Shown here piece after piece: positions 15,546 through 24,819 of a stretch of DNA of 36,856 bases (its first letter is position 1; every line of letters starts with the position of its first letter). The position numbers and the translations under genes are program-made. The stretch is taken from contig ONBI01000013.1 of NCBI GenBank assembly GCA_900316035.1, positions 1 through 36,856 of the forward strand. Reading direction: 5' to 3'. The DNA comes from an uncultured Eubacteriales bacterium. GTDB lineage: Bacteria; Bacillota_I; Bacilli_A; RFN20; CAG-288. The notes beneath the pieces are model-generated. The model made no database searches and had not been told where the DNA came from. It saw nothing but the letters and a program-made list of their open reading frames with translations.

Positions 15546-16898
15546 ATGGGAGTCAAAATTGTCGATACGGCTCTAAGAGACGGATCTCAGTCCTTGATCG
15601 CCACCCGTCTTACGACCGATGAAATCCTCAAGGTCGCTCCGCTTTTGGATCAGGCTGGTTACTACGCTCTTGAAGTCTGGGGAGGAGCAACGTTCGATAC
15701 CTGTCTCCGTTTCCTCAATGAGGATCCCTGGGAGAGATTAAGAGCGATCCGCAAAGCCTGCCCGCACGTGAAGCTTCAGATGCTCTTCCGTGGACAGAAC
15801 ATCCTCGGTTATCACCATTATCCGGATGATATCGTCGAGAAATTCGTCGAATTATCCGCGAAAAACGGTATCGACATCATCCGTGTCTTCGATGCGTTGA
15901 ACGATGTCCGTAACCTCAAGAGTGCCGTCGATGCCTGTAAGAAGTATCACGTCCACTGCCAGATTGCTCTCTCCTATACGACTAGCCCTGTCCATACCGT
16001 CGATTATTACGTCGAATTAGCGAAGAAAGTCGAGACCATGGGTGCGGATTCTCTCTGCATCAAGGATATGGCCGGCGTCCTTCTTCCGGCGACAGCCTAT
16101 GAACTGATCACCCGTTTAAAGAAAGATACAAACCTTCCTATCGAACTTCATTCACATTGTACCGGCGGTATCTGCCAGATGACCTATCTCAAGGCAATCG
16201 AAGCCGGTGTCGATATCATCGATACCGCTTTATCTCCTCTTTCCGGTGGCACTTCTCAGCCTTGCACGGAATCCTTTAACTATGCTTTACAGGGTACGGA
16301 GTATGATCCGCATCTTGATGCCGATAAGCTCAATCAGGCCGCCTCTATCTTAGATAAGATCAAGCAGAAGTATCTCAAGAGCGGTATCCTCAAGGTCAAG
16401 GCCTTAGGCGTCAATCCGAATATTCTTAAGTATCAGGTTCCTGGTGGAATGCTCTCTAACCTTATGAACCAGCTGGATAAGCAGGGAGCTATGGATAAAT
16501 TCGATGATGTCTTAAAGGAAGTTCCTAAGGTCCGTAAGGATCTTGGTTATCCGCCGCTTGTCACTCCTCTTTCCCAGATGGTCGGAACCCAGGCGGTCAT
16601 GAATGTCATCACCGGTGAGAGATACAAGATGTCTCCGAAAGAGATCAAGGATTACTTATTAGGAAAGTACGGAGCTGCTCCTGCTCCGATCGATCCGGAA
16701 GTAAGAAAGAAGATCATCGGAGACGAACAACCTATCACCTGCCGTCCTGCCGATCTTCTCAAGCCCGAGTTTGAAGAGCTCAAGAAGAAATATAAGGATA
16801 TTGCCCAGTCGGATGAGGATGTTCTCTCGATCGCCCTCTTCGATCAGGTCGCGATCAACTTCCTCAAGAAGAAGTACGGGTACTCGATTGAATTATGA
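15546..16898 (+). CDS. oadA: Oxaloacetate decarboxylase alpha subunit (carboxyltransferase)
   Basis: This subunit moves the carboxyl group of oxaloacetate to the biotin carrier, releasing pyruvate. The 450 residues form the TIM-barrel carboxyltransferase domain: DTALRDGSQS (D12 is a metal ligand), CIKDMAG (K173, the carboxylated lysine) and ELHSHCTGG (H202 and H204, metal ligands). A conserved C-terminal domain (TPLSQMVGTQAVMNV) follows. The biotin domain found at the C-terminus of many OadA proteins is absent here and is encoded separately at 17291. The start has an excellent AGGAGGT site. Its stop overlaps oadG by ATGA. Confidence 0.95.
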   Translation: MGVKIVDTALRDGSQSLIATRLTTDEILKVAPLLDQAGYYALEVWGGATFDTCLRFLNEDPWERLRAIRKACPHVKLQMLFRGQNILGYHHYPDDIVEKFVELSAKNGIDIIRVFDALNDVRNLKSAVDACKKYHVHCQIALSYTTSPVHTVDYYVELAKKVETMGADSLCIKDMAGVLLPATAYELITRLKKDTNLPIELHSHCTGGICQMTYLKAIEAGVDIIDTALSPLSGGTSQPCTESFNYALQGTEYDPHLDADKLNQAASILDKIKQKYLKSGILKVKALGVNPNILKYQVPGGMLSNLMNQLDKQGAMDKFDDVLKEVPKVRKDLGYPPLVTPLSQMVGTQAVMNVITGERYKMSPKEIKDYLLGKYGAAPAPIDPEVRKKIIGDEQPITCRPADLLKPEFEELKKKYKDIAQSDEDVLSIALFDQVAINFLKKKYGYSIEL

Positions 16899-17287
16899 AC
16901 ACATTCTTAAGAGTACTTGCGGATAATACGACTCCGAGCGGTAGACAACCGCTCTGGGAGATCAACAACTTCGGCGATGCGGCTCTCTTCTCCCTTATCT
17001 GTATCCTCTTAGTCTTCGTCGTTCTGATCGTCATCGCACTGATCATCGCTTTGATGAATAAGATTCCGGCTTTGGAAGATAAGCCACATGCGACGATGAA
17101 GGACGGAACGGAACTCGATGATGACGCGATGGCTGCGGTCTTCGTCGCCACGATGGAATTCCGTAAGACGAAGAAACAGGACTGCAAAGTCGTCTCGGTA
17201 GAACTTCTTGAAGATGAGAAGGTCGAAAAGAAAAAGGCCAAAGAAGAAGCCAAAGCCAAAGAAAAAGCTGAGAAAAAAGGAGAGTAA
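16895..17287 (+). CDS. oadG: Oxaloacetate decarboxylase gamma subunit
   Basis: OadG is the small membrane anchor that holds the decarboxylase complex together and often carries zinc. The 130 residues have one strong membrane helix (LFSLICILLVFVVLIVIAL), a middle region with EDKPHAT and DDDAMAAVFVATMEF that matches OadG family proteins, and a Lys/Glu/Ala-rich tail. ATG 16895 overlaps the oadA stop. The soluble hydrophilic N-terminus before the helix is short. Assignment rests on this topology and on its place between the alpha subunit and the biotin carrier. Confidence 0.85.
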   Translation: MNTFLRVLADNTTPSGRQPLWEINNFGDAALFSLICILLVFVVLIVIALIIALMNKIPALEDKPHATMKDGTELDDDAMAAVFVATMEFRKTKKQDCKVVSVELLEDEKVEKKKAKEEAKAKEKAEKKGE

Positions 17288-17290
17288 TGT

Positions 17291-17659
17291 ATGACTACCT
17301 ATAAAATCAAAGTCAATGGTAAGACGTATGAAGTCAAAGTTGTCTCCGTCGATGAAACAGAACCGACTCCGGTGACGCATTCTGCAGCTCCGGCTGCGGC
17401 TAGTGCTCCGGTAGCCACTGCTCCTGTCGCTAAACCGGTGGGAGAAGGAACTCCGCTTCCTTCTCCGATGCAGGGAACGATCCTTGAAGTCAAGGTGAAG
17501 GTTGGCGATACTGTCAAAGCCGGTCAGACGGTCGTGATCCTCGAAGCGATGAAGCTTGAAAACGAGATCAAGGCTCCTTCTGCCGGTACGGTCACCTCGG
17601 TCCTTGTCAGCAAGGGCCAGCAAGTCAATAGCAAGCAAACTCTCCTCACCATCGCGTAA
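17291..17659 (+). CDS. Biotin carboxyl carrier protein of the decarboxylase
   Basis: This subunit shuttles the carboxyl group from OadA to OadB. The 122 residues have a short N-terminal domain (TYKIKVNGKTYEVKV), an Ala/Pro-rich flexible linker (about 31-50) and a biotinyl domain with LPSPMQGTILEV and the biotin-accepting EAMKLENE (K88). It starts three bases after oadG with an AAGGAG site. In many species this domain is fused to OadA. The separate gene resembles the methylmalonyl-CoA decarboxylase arrangement, but the alpha subunit is of the OadA type. Confidence 0.93.
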   Translation: MTTYKIKVNGKTYEVKVVSVDETEPTPVTHSAAPAAASAPVATAPVAKPVGEGTPLPSPMQGTILEVKVKVGDTVKAGQTVVILEAMKLENEIKAPSAGTVTSVLVSKGQQVNSKQTLLTIA

Positions 17660-17667
17660 TTAACGAT

Positions 17668-18879
17668 ATGATTCTCTTACAAAACGATTTCGTGGAGTTC
17701 TTCAAGGATTTCTGGGACTCCACCTCAATCGCCGGGATCTTCCAGGATGGTGGATGGAAGAATCTGATCATGATTCTCATCGCTTTCTTGCTGCTCTATC
17801 TTGCTATTGCCAAGAAAGCGGAACCGTATCTTCTCATCCCGATGGCGATTGGCTGTCTCTTATCCAACATTGCTGACTTAGGTTTCCGTGGCCCTAACGC
17901 CGCCAATAACCCGATCTTCTTCGAATATGTGGATACCGAAGGACACACCAAGTATTCGGGTCTTATCGGTTATCTCTATCAAGCCGGTATCACAACCGAG
18001 ATCTTCCCTTGTCTCATCTTCTTAGGTATCGGTGCAACGACCGATTTCGGTCCTCTCATCGCTCAGCCTTCGATGATGATCTTAGGTGCTGCTGCTCAAC
18101 TTGGTATCTTCATCACTTTCTTACTTGCGATTCCGATGGGCTTTACCGCTCAGGAAGCCGCTTCAATCGGTATCATCGGCGGTGCCGATGGCCCGACGGC
18201 GATTCTTACGGCTTCTACCTTGTCTCCTAAGTTACTAGCCTCTATTGCCATTGCTGCTTATTCCTATATGGCTTTGATTCCTTTCATTCAGCCTCCGATC
18301 ATCCGACTACTGACCACCAAGAAGGAAAGAAGAATCCATATGGACGATATCAAACCGGTCTCGAAGAAAAAGAAGATTCTCTTCCCGATCGTTGTTACCG
18401 CCATCACTTCTTTAATTGTTCCTTCCTGCGCTCCTCTGATCGGTTGCCTGATGCTTGGTAACTTAATCAAGGAATCCGGTGTTGTTCCTAAGTTAGTCGA
18501 AACCTCCGCAAACGCTATCCTTTATACCTCTACCATCATGATCGGTATCTGTGTCGGTGCTACCGCAACAGGCGAAACCTTCCTCAACCTTCAGACTCTT
18601 GAGATATTCGCTTTAGGTATCTTCGCCTTCGTCATGGCGACTGCCGGTGGCGTCCTGATCGGTAAACTCATGGAAGTCTGCACACATGGTAAAGTCAACC
18701 CGATGATCGGTGCTGCCGGTGTCTCGGCTGTCCCGATGGCCGCCCGTGTGGTTCAGAAAGAAGCACAGAGAGAAGATTCTTCGAACTTCTTGCTCATGCA
18801 GGCTATGGGTCCGAATGTCGCCGGTGTCATCGGTTCGGCGGTTGCCGCTGGCTTATTCATCATGGCTTTCGGAGGCTAA
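17668..18879 (+). CDS. oadB: Oxaloacetate decarboxylase beta subunit (sodium pump)
   Basis: OadB decarboxylates carboxybiotin and exports Na+ across the membrane. The 403 residues contain the conserved GGADGPTAI motif (D174) with the membrane-buried Asp used for Na+, the GNLIKESGVV region and PMIGAAGVSAVPMAARVV near the C-terminus, with about nine to ten helices. Length is normal. The ribosome site is weak, so it may be translated by coupling from the carrier gene nine bases upstream. This family also includes methylmalonyl-CoA and glutaconyl-CoA decarboxylases; OadA next door favours oxaloacetate. Confidence 0.93.
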   Translation: MILLQNDFVEFFKDFWDSTSIAGIFQDGGWKNLIMILIAFLLLYLAIAKKAEPYLLIPMAIGCLLSNIADLGFRGPNAANNPIFFEYVDTEGHTKYSGLIGYLYQAGITTEIFPCLIFLGIGATTDFGPLIAQPSMMILGAAAQLGIFITFLLAIPMGFTAQEAASIGIIGGADGPTAILTASTLSPKLLASIAIAAYSYMALIPFIQPPIIRLLTTKKERRIHMDDIKPVSKKKKILFPIVVTAITSLIVPSCAPLIGCLMLGNLIKESGVVPKLVETSANAILYTSTIMIGICVGATATGETFLNLQTLEIFALGIFAFVMATAGGVLIGKLMEVCTHGKVNPMIGAAGVSAVPMAARVVQKEAQREDSSNFLLMQAMGPNVAGVIGSAVAAGLFIMAFGG

Positions 18880-18889
18880 CTAAGCCACA

Positions 18890-19639
18890 ATGAATTTCTC
18901 CGTTACGACCTTTGAAGAAATCGATTCGACCAACGAATATCTGAAGAGAGAGGCGGACAAGCTTCCACAAGGAAGCGTTGCCCGCGCTCTTCATCAGACG
19001 GCCGGAAAAGGGAGGAGAGGAAGGAAATGGGAAGACGATAAGGATTCCCTGATGTTCTCTCTTCTCCTGAAGGATAACCTCAATCCCGACCGTGTCTCCC
19101 TGTTACCGCTTCTTACGGGCGTGGTTCTCTATGAAACCCTTGAGGATTACGGAATTCAGACGAGTCTGAAATGGCCGAACGATGTTCTTCTTCACGATAA
19201 GAAATGCTGTGGAATTCTCCTAGAAGGGATGAGCGAAGGCTCTTCTCTGAAAGCTCTGATTCTCGGAGTCGGTCTTAACCTCAATGCAAAGAGGTTCCCT
19301 CCGGAGTTAGAGAAGAAAGCGACTTCTCTCTATCTTGAGACGGGAAAGACCTATGACGGAAAAGAGGTTCTGAATCACTTCTTAACTCATTTCGATAAGG
19401 AGTATTCGAAATATCTTGCAAACAAGGATTCCTATCTCGATATTCTCCGAAAGCATTCTTATCTCGATGGGAAGAAGGTTCTTCTCAACTACTACGGAGA
19501 AGGAAAAGAAGTGACGGTAGTAAGAGTCGAAGAAGATGGTAGACTTAAGGTAGTGGATAAAGAGAACAAACCTCTCTATCTCAATGCCGGAGAAGTCACC
19601 TTGGAAAGCGTCTATTCTCATCAAAATGAGACGAAATAG
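18890..19639 (+). CDS. birA: Biotin-protein ligase
   Basis: BirA activates biotin to biotinyl-AMP and attaches it to the carrier lysine, here presumably K88 of the neighbouring biotin carrier. The 249 residues contain the biotin/AMP loop GKGRRGRKW (39-47), SLKWPNDVLL, CCGILLEG and the C-terminal SH3-like domain. There is no N-terminal helix-turn-helix, so it is a ligase only and cannot repress biotin genes. It follows oadB by ten bases, with GGAGG inside the end of oadB as probable ribosome site. Confidence 0.95.
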   Translation: MNFSVTTFEEIDSTNEYLKREADKLPQGSVARALHQTAGKGRRGRKWEDDKDSLMFSLLLKDNLNPDRVSLLPLLTGVVLYETLEDYGIQTSLKWPNDVLLHDKKCCGILLEGMSEGSSLKALILGVGLNLNAKRFPPELEKKATSLYLETGKTYDGKEVLNHFLTHFDKEYSKYLANKDSYLDILRKHSYLDGKKVLLNYYGEGKEVTVVRVEEDGRLKVVDKENKPLYLNAGEVTLESVYSHQNETK

Positions 19640-19695
19640 AGAAGATACGATAAGGGATGAAAAGCTCTATATGCAAAGGAGGAAACACAAAAACT

Positions 19696-21303
19696 ATGGA
19701 ACCGAAAGATTTAGAGCAGTACGGGATTAAGGATGTCAAGGAAGTCGTCTACAATCCTTCCTACGAAGATCTCTTCAAGGCCGAAACCGATCCGTCTCTG
19801 ACCGGCTATGAAAAAGGTCAGGTCTCGGAGTTAGGTGCGGTCAACGTCATGACCGGTATCTACACCGGCCGTTCGCCGAAGGATAAATTCATCGTTGTCG
19901 ATGAAAACTCCAAGGACACCGTCTGGTGGACTTCTAAGGAGTATCCAAACGATAACCATCCGGCTTCTAAAGAGGCTTGGGCTGCCGTTAAGGATATCGC
20001 GAAAAAGGAGCTCTCCGGCAAGAAGCTTTATGTCGTCGATGGCTTCTGCGGCGCCAACAAGGATACCCGTATGGCTGTCCGCTTCATCATGGAAGTCGCA
20101 TGGCAAGCTCACTTTGTCAAGAATATGTTCATCCGTCCGACCGAGGAAGAACTGAAGAACTTCAAGCCGGATTTCGTTGTCTACAATGCCTCGAAGGCCA
20201 AAGTCACCAACTGGAAAGAGTTAGGACTTCATTCCGAGACGGCCGTCATGTTCAACATCACTTCGCATGAACAGGTCATCGTCAACACTTGGTATGGCGG
20301 TGAAATGAAGAAGGGTATGTTCTCCATGATGAACTACTATCTCCCGCTCAAGGGTATCGCTTCGATGCACTCTTCCGCCAATACCGATTTAAACGGTGAG
20401 AATACCGCTGTCTTCTTCGGTCTTTCCGGAACCGGTAAGACCACGCTTTCGACCGATCCGAAGAGATTACTCATCGGGGATGATGAACACGGCTGGGACG
20501 ATAATGGTGTCTTCAACCTCGAAGGTGGTTGCTACGCGAAGGTTATCGACCTCGATAAGGATGCCGAACCCGATATCTATCACGCTATCAAGAGAAATGC
20601 TCTTCTTGAGAACGTCACTCTCGATAAAGAAGGTCATATCGATTTCCACGATCGTTCGGTGACCGAGAATACCCGTGTCTCTTATCCTATCTATCACATC
20701 AAGAATATCGTTAAGCCGATCTCTCATGCTCCGGCTGCCAAGAACGTCATCTTCCTTTCCGCGGATGCTTTCGGTGTCTTACCTCCGGTCTCTATCCTCA
20801 CTCCGGAACAGACCCAGTATTACTTCTTAAGCGGCTTCACCGCGAAACTTGCGGGTACCGAAAGAGGTATCACCGAGCCGACTCCGACTTTCTCTGCCTG
20901 CTTCGGTCAGGCCTTCCTTGAACTCCATCCGACCAAGTATGCCGAAGAGCTTGTCCGTCATATGAAGAAGTCCGGTGCAAAGGCTTACCTTGTCAACACC
21001 GGTTGGAACGGTACCGGAAAGCGTATCTCCATCAAGGATACCCGCGGTATCATCGATTGCATCTTAGACGGTGCGATTCTCAAAGCTCCGACCAAGAAGA
21101 TCCCGTACTTCGATTTCGAAGTCCCGACTGCACTTCCTGGAGTCGATCCGAAGATCTTGGATCCGAAGGATACCTATAAGGATCCTGACGAATGGGATCG
21201 TAAGGCGAAAGATCTTGCTTCCCGCTTCATCAATAACTTCCATAAATATGAGACCAACGAGAAGGGCAAAGCTCTTGTCGCTGCCGGTCCGCATATCGAC
21301 TGA
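19696..21303 (+). CDS. pckA: Phosphoenolpyruvate carboxykinase (ATP)
   Basis: PckA interconverts oxaloacetate + ATP and PEP + CO2 + ADP. From ATG 19696 it has 535 residues, the usual length, with the kinase-1a loop [14 protein letters not shown] (242-255), the metal-binding [14 protein letters not shown] and the substrate region TGRSPKDKF. The frame is open to ATG 19657, but AAAGGAGG at 19676-19683 sits between the two starts, favouring 19696. It lies 56 bases after birA without an obvious terminator and is probably in the oad operon. Codon use is strongly biased (CCG, GGT, ATC, GTC), consistent with high expression. Confidence 0.97.
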   Translation: MEPKDLEQYGIKDVKEVVYNPSYEDLFKAETDPSLTGYEKGQVSELGAVNVMTGIYTGRSPKDKFIVVDENSKDTVWWTSKEYPNDNHPASKEAWAAVKDIAKKELSGKKLYVVDGFCGANKDTRMAVRFIMEVAWQAHFVKNMFIRPTEEELKNFKPDFVVYNASKAKVTNWKELGLHSETAVMFNITSHEQVIVNTWYGGEMKKGMFSMMNYYLPLKGIASMHSSANTDLNGENTAVFFGLSGTGKTTLSTDPKRLLIGDDEHGWDDNGVFNLEGGCYAKVIDLDKDAEPDIYHAIKRNALLENVTLDKEGHIDFHDRSVTENTRVSYPIYHIKNIVKPISHAPAAKNVIFLSADAFGVLPPVSILTPEQTQYYFLSGFTAKLAGTERGITEPTPTFSACFGQAFLELHPTKYAEELVRHMKKSGAKAYLVNTGWNGTGKRISIKDTRGIIDCILDGAILKAPTKKIPYFDFEVPTALPGVDPKILDPKDTYKDPDEWDRKAKDLASRFINNFHKYETNEKGKALVAAGPHID

Positions 21304-21315
21304 TTCTGTCACTCT

Positions 21316-21347
21316 GCCTTGCCTCCTATTGGGGGCAAGGCTTTTTT
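21316..21347 (+). terminator. Terminator of the oad-birA-pckA operon
   Basis: GCCTTGCC (21316-21323) and GGCAAGGC (21334-21341) form a strong stem followed by six T. It lies just after the pckA stop. Confidence 0.9.
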
Positions 21348-21358
21348 CTTCGTACCTG

Positions 21359-21470
21359 TAAAGTCCGATAAAGAATTTCTCAAACAGAAATCGGTAAAAA
21401 AGCTCGACATCTACGCGAGTTTCTGTTGAAGTATTCTTTCCTAGGTTGTCAATAACGGAATCGGACTTTA
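21359..21470 (+). repeat. Long-range inverted repeat overlapping the dlt promoter
   Basis: TAAAGTCCGAT (21359-21369) is exactly inverted as ATCGGACTTTA (21460-21470). The right arm runs into the -10 box of the dlt promoter. A smaller dyad ATTTCT/AGAAAT lies just inside the left arm. Two sites for one dimeric regulator, or a looped operator, would explain it. Confidence 0.6.
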
Positions 21471-21474
21471 TAAT
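21446..21474 (+). promoter_or_regulatory. Sigma-A type promoter of the dlt operon
   Basis: TTGTCA (21446-21451), a 17-base spacer and a perfect TATAAT (21469-21474), 23 bases before the dltA ATG. Confidence 0.8.
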
Positions 21475-21497
21475 GGTAAAAGGCTTTTTTCAAACCT

Positions 21498-22919
21498 ATG
21501 GAATCAATTGTTTTTCTGCTTGCAAAAGAAGCTAAGGATAATCCTCAGAAACCGCTCTTTGTCGATGAAGAAAAGATAATCTCCTACCAGGAGTCTTTTA
21601 CGACTATTCAAAGAGTAGCTTCTTATTTCATCAATAAAGGAATCAAAGGAGAGAATATCCTTGTTTCGGTCTCAAGGAATGCGGATTGTCTTCTTCTCTT
21701 TTTAGGGATTGCCCTAAGTGGCAATACCTATGTTCCTTTTGATGAAACTTATCCCGAAGAGAGAAAGAAAGATATCCTAGAGATAGGAAAGATCAAGTAT
21801 GGTTTTTCTCCTTCGGCTCCTGTCGTTTTAAAGAAAGAAGAAGCTTTTAAGGCTCCTATCGTACCTTTACCGGAAGAAAAGAGAGAAGATCCCTGTTATC
21901 TGATGTTCACTTCGGGATCGACCGGAAGACCGAAAGGGGTCTTAAAATCCAAAGGCAATGTCCTTGCTTTCTTAGAGAACTTCTCACTTTCTTTCCCCTC
22001 TTTTCCAAGAGGGTTATCCTTCTGTAATCAGACTCCCTTCTCTTTTGATGCTTCGGCAAAAGATATCTATCTGACGATCGCTACCGGTGGTACTCTTTAT
22101 ATTCCTTCGAAGGATAGGTTTGCTCTACCGAGTGTGATAGCCGAATACTTAGAGAAAAACAAAATCGATGTTCTTCTTTGGGTACCGAGTGCTTTAACCT
22201 TATTCAGCAAGATGAAGATACTGGATTATTATTCGCTTCCTTCCTTAAAGTATGTTTTCTTTATCGGGGAACCCTTTATGCCGAAGTATCTCAATTACTG
22301 GATCACTCATTGTCCGAAGGTCCATTTCTATAACTGGTATGGATCGACCGAAGTAGCAGGAGCAATCCTATATCATGAGATCAAAGAAGAAGTACCCTTA
22401 GATTCAAAGATTCCGATTGGGAAACCCTTAGGAAACAACGAGGTCTTCTTAGAGAACGGCGAAATCTGTGTTTCTTCTCCTCAGGTAGCTCTCGGTTACT
22501 TAGAAGAAAAAGAGAAGAATGCTCTTACTTTCCGTAACGAGAATGGAAAAAGAGTTCTTCATACCGGAGACTATGGAGAGATCGATAGGAACGGAGATTT
22601 CGTCTTTGCCTCAAGGAAAGATGATCAGGTGAAGCATATGGGATACCGTATCGAGTTAAGCGATATCGATGTGGTTCTTTCTTCGCTTCCTTATATCGAA
22701 ACCGGTTGTACGGTTCTCAATCGGAAAAGAGATCGGTTAGTTTATTTTTGCTCTTTGAATGAGAAGATGGAGAATCCGATTCCTACGATCCTTAAGGAAG
22801 CCAAAGAGAAACTGGCTTTCTATATGGTTCCTAACGAAGTGAAGATATTACCTTCTTTACCTCTCAATCCAAACGGAAAAGTAGATAGATTACGTTTAAG
22901 CAATAGTGTGAATGCATAA
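21498..22919 (+). CDS. dltA: D-alanine--D-alanyl carrier protein ligase
   Basis: DltA adenylates D-alanine and loads it on DltC for teichoic acid modification. The 473 residues are an ANL-type adenylation domain: P-loop-like MFTSGSTGRPKGV, NWYGSTEVAGA, HTGDYGEID and the C-terminal lysine motif LPLNPNGKVDR. All core motifs are present. The ribosome site (AAAAGG) is far from the ATG. It is first in an A-C-B-D operon. A gene for DltX, usually a roughly 50-residue protein before dltA, is not seen. Confidence 0.9.
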   Translation: MESIVFLLAKEAKDNPQKPLFVDEEKIISYQESFTTIQRVASYFINKGIKGENILVSVSRNADCLLLFLGIALSGNTYVPFDETYPEERKKDILEIGKIKYGFSPSAPVVLKKEEAFKAPIVPLPEEKREDPCYLMFTSGSTGRPKGVLKSKGNVLAFLENFSLSFPSFPRGLSFCNQTPFSFDASAKDIYLTIATGGTLYIPSKDRFALPSVIAEYLEKNKIDVLLWVPSALTLFSKMKILDYYSLPSLKYVFFIGEPFMPKYLNYWITHCPKVHFYNWYGSTEVAGAILYHEIKEEVPLDSKIPIGKPLGNNEVFLENGEICVSSPQVALGYLEEKEKNALTFRNENGKRVLHTGDYGEIDRNGDFVFASRKDDQVKHMGYRIELSDIDVVLSSLPYIETGCTVLNRKRDRLVYFCSLNEKMENPIPTILKEAKEKLAFYMVPNEVKILPSLPLNPNGKVDRLRLSNSVNA

Positions 22920-22935
22920 GCAGGAGAACAGGACA

Positions 22936-23181
22936 ATGGAAGAAAAAGAAGTACGGGAACAGGTATTATCCTTATTGAAAGACCTTCATCCGGAAAGCGA
23001 AGATCTTGAGACCAATAAAGAATTGGTCCATTCGGGAGAACTCAATTCGCTGGATATCGTCACCTTAGTCAGTGAACTGAGCGACACCTTCGATATCGAG
23101 ATCTCCCCGAAAGAGATCGTCTACGAGAACTTCGATTCTCTCGATGGATTAGTCAAGATGGTTCTTCGTCTTTCGGACTAA
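22936..23181 (+). CDS. dltC: D-alanyl carrier protein
   Basis: An 81-residue acyl-carrier-like protein with the phosphopantetheine site GELNSLDIV (S38 from ATG 22936). ATG 22936 is chosen for the CAGGAGAA site nine to ten bases upstream. An in-frame ATG at 22912 inside the end of dltA would add MHKQENRT. The carrier accepts D-alanine from DltA and passes it to the membrane protein DltB. It lies between dltA and dltB, whereas most operons have dltC after dltB. Confidence 0.9.
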   Translation: MEEKEVREQVLSLLKDLHPESEDLETNKELVHSGELNSLDIVTLVSELSDTFDIEISPKEIVYENFDSLDGLVKMVLRLSD

Positions 23182-23190
23182 GGGAAGACG

Positions 23191-24804
23191 ATGACACCTC
23201 TTTCTTTTTCCTTTACATCGATTTACTTTCTCTTCTTCTTTCTCGGAGCTCTACTCATATACTGGTTCACTCCACGGAGATACCGGTATATTTCCCTTTT
23301 GTTCCTTTCTCTTCTTTTTATTGCTCTGATCTCCTGGGCTTCTCTGTTCTTCCTCTTTTTCTCGATTACGGTCATGTACTTCTGTGCCAGAGGTATCTCC
23401 GACAATAAGGAAAAAGAAAAAGAATACCTCCGGGAACATAAAGGAGAGATGAGCCTAGAAGAAAAGAAAGACTATAAAAAACACGAGAAAAGAAAAAGAA
23501 AATCTCTCTTAGCACTAGGTATCTCTCTTAACCTTGTAAGTCTAGCGGTGATGAAGTATATCAACTTCTTCATCGACACCCTAAACGGCATGATCCATTG
23601 GGGAGCAGAGAATACCTCGATTCCTAGAATCACCCAGTGGTTTTTACCACTAGGTATCTCTTTCTATACCTTCCAGGCGATCGCGTATCTTGTCGATGTC
23701 TACTGGGAGAAAATCAAACCCGAGAAGAACTATCTCAAGTTCTCTCTGTTTTTAGCTTACTTCCCGAAGATCCTTCAGGGACCTATCGTCCGCTACGAAG
23801 AGATGGAACAGACGCTCTTTGAAGAAAAAGAGTTCTCCTATCCGCAATTTACCGACGGTTTGAAGAGAATGCTTTTCGGTTACTTCAAAAAGATGGTCGT
23901 AGCCGATACTCTCTATGTCTTTATCCAGTTTGCTTTCGGCCATGTCGCGGATCTATCCGGTAGCGAAGCACTCTTAGCCATCGTTCTTTATTTCTTACAG
24001 GATTACTGTGATTTCTCCGGGTATATGGATATCGCGATTGGTTTAAGCGATACCCTAGGGATCAAATTACCGGAGAACTTCAGGCAACCATATCTAGCCG
24101 AGAACATCGATGACTACTGGCGAAGATGGCATATCACGTTAGGTACCTGGTTTAAGGACTATATCTTCTATCCTTTATCGTTGAGCAAGTTCTCTTTGAA
24201 GCTAGGAAAAGCTTCGAAGAAACTCATGCCTAACTTCGGAAAGAAAGTCCCTGCCATCTATGGTCTATTCATCGTCTGGTTCTTAACGGGACTCTGGCAT
24301 GGAGCAAGCTGGAACTATGTCTTATGGGGACTATACTATGGCGCTATCATCATTTTAGAGATTATCTTAGAACCACTCACGGAGAAATTCCTTTCTCTTA
24401 CCCATCAGAGTAAAAAAAGTGTCCCTTATAGGATCTATGAACATCTTGTCTGTATCTTCTTACTAGCAATAGGAAAGATCCTTTTTATGTGTTCTTCTTT
24501 AAAGGATACCGATATCTTCATCACGAAGATCTTCTCCGGTAGTAACACCTACTTCGATATCACGAACCTCAACAACCAGTTAGGATATCTCTCCGTCATC
24601 TTCGCCAGTGTTTCCTATTTGCCGGTATTGGTGATCGATATCCTTCAGGAAGCAAAACCCAATACGACCTTCTTAACAAAATTCGATTCTCTGAAGCTTT
24701 ATATCCAGTGGCCTTTATTGATCCTCTGTGGAATCGCGACCGTATGGTGGGGATTCTACGGTAGCGGATTACCGCATTTTGCTTTCGGTTATACCCAGTT
24801 CTAG
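23191..24804 (+). CDS. dltB: D-alanyl transfer protein DltB (MBOAT family)
   Basis: DltB is a membrane O-acyltransferase that carries D-alanine across the membrane. The protein shows many helices and the MBOAT signature around LTGLWHGASWNYVLWG with the catalytic His. Upstream are DYCDFSGYMDIAIGLSDTLG and NIDDYWRRWHITLGTWFKDY, both typical. At 537 residues it is clearly longer than the usual 390-420. The extra length includes a charged cytoplasmic loop near residues 72-98 (KEKEKEYLREHKGEMSLEEK onward) and a C-terminal extension with further hydrophobic segments. It starts nine bases after dltC. Confidence 0.92.
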   Translation: MTPLSFSFTSIYFLFFFLGALLIYWFTPRRYRYISLLFLSLLFIALISWASLFFLFFSITVMYFCARGISDNKEKEKEYLREHKGEMSLEEKKDYKKHEKRKRKSLLALGISLNLVSLAVMKYINFFIDTLNGMIHWGAENTSIPRITQWFLPLGISFYTFQAIAYLVDVYWEKIKPEKNYLKFSLFLAYFPKILQGPIVRYEEMEQTLFEEKEFSYPQFTDGLKRMLFGYFKKMVVADTLYVFIQFAFGHVADLSGSEALLAIVLYFLQDYCDFSGYMDIAIGLSDTLGIKLPENFRQPYLAENIDDYWRRWHITLGTWFKDYIFYPLSLSKFSLKLGKASKKLMPNFGKKVPAIYGLFIVWFLTGLWHGASWNYVLWGLYYGAIIILEIILEPLTEKFLSLTHQSKKSVPYRIYEHLVCIFLLAIGKILFMCSSLKDTDIFITKIFSGSNTYFDITNLNNQLGYLSVIFASVSYLPVLVIDILQEAKPNTTFLTKFDSLKLYIQWPLLILCGIATVWWGFYGSGLPHFAFGYTQF

Positions 24805-24819
24805 AAAGAAGAAAAGAAG

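Noticed and set aside
16864-17638. Antisense frames across oadG and the biotin carrier
   Set aside because: Low-complexity Ser/Phe/Asp translations opposite well-supported genes.
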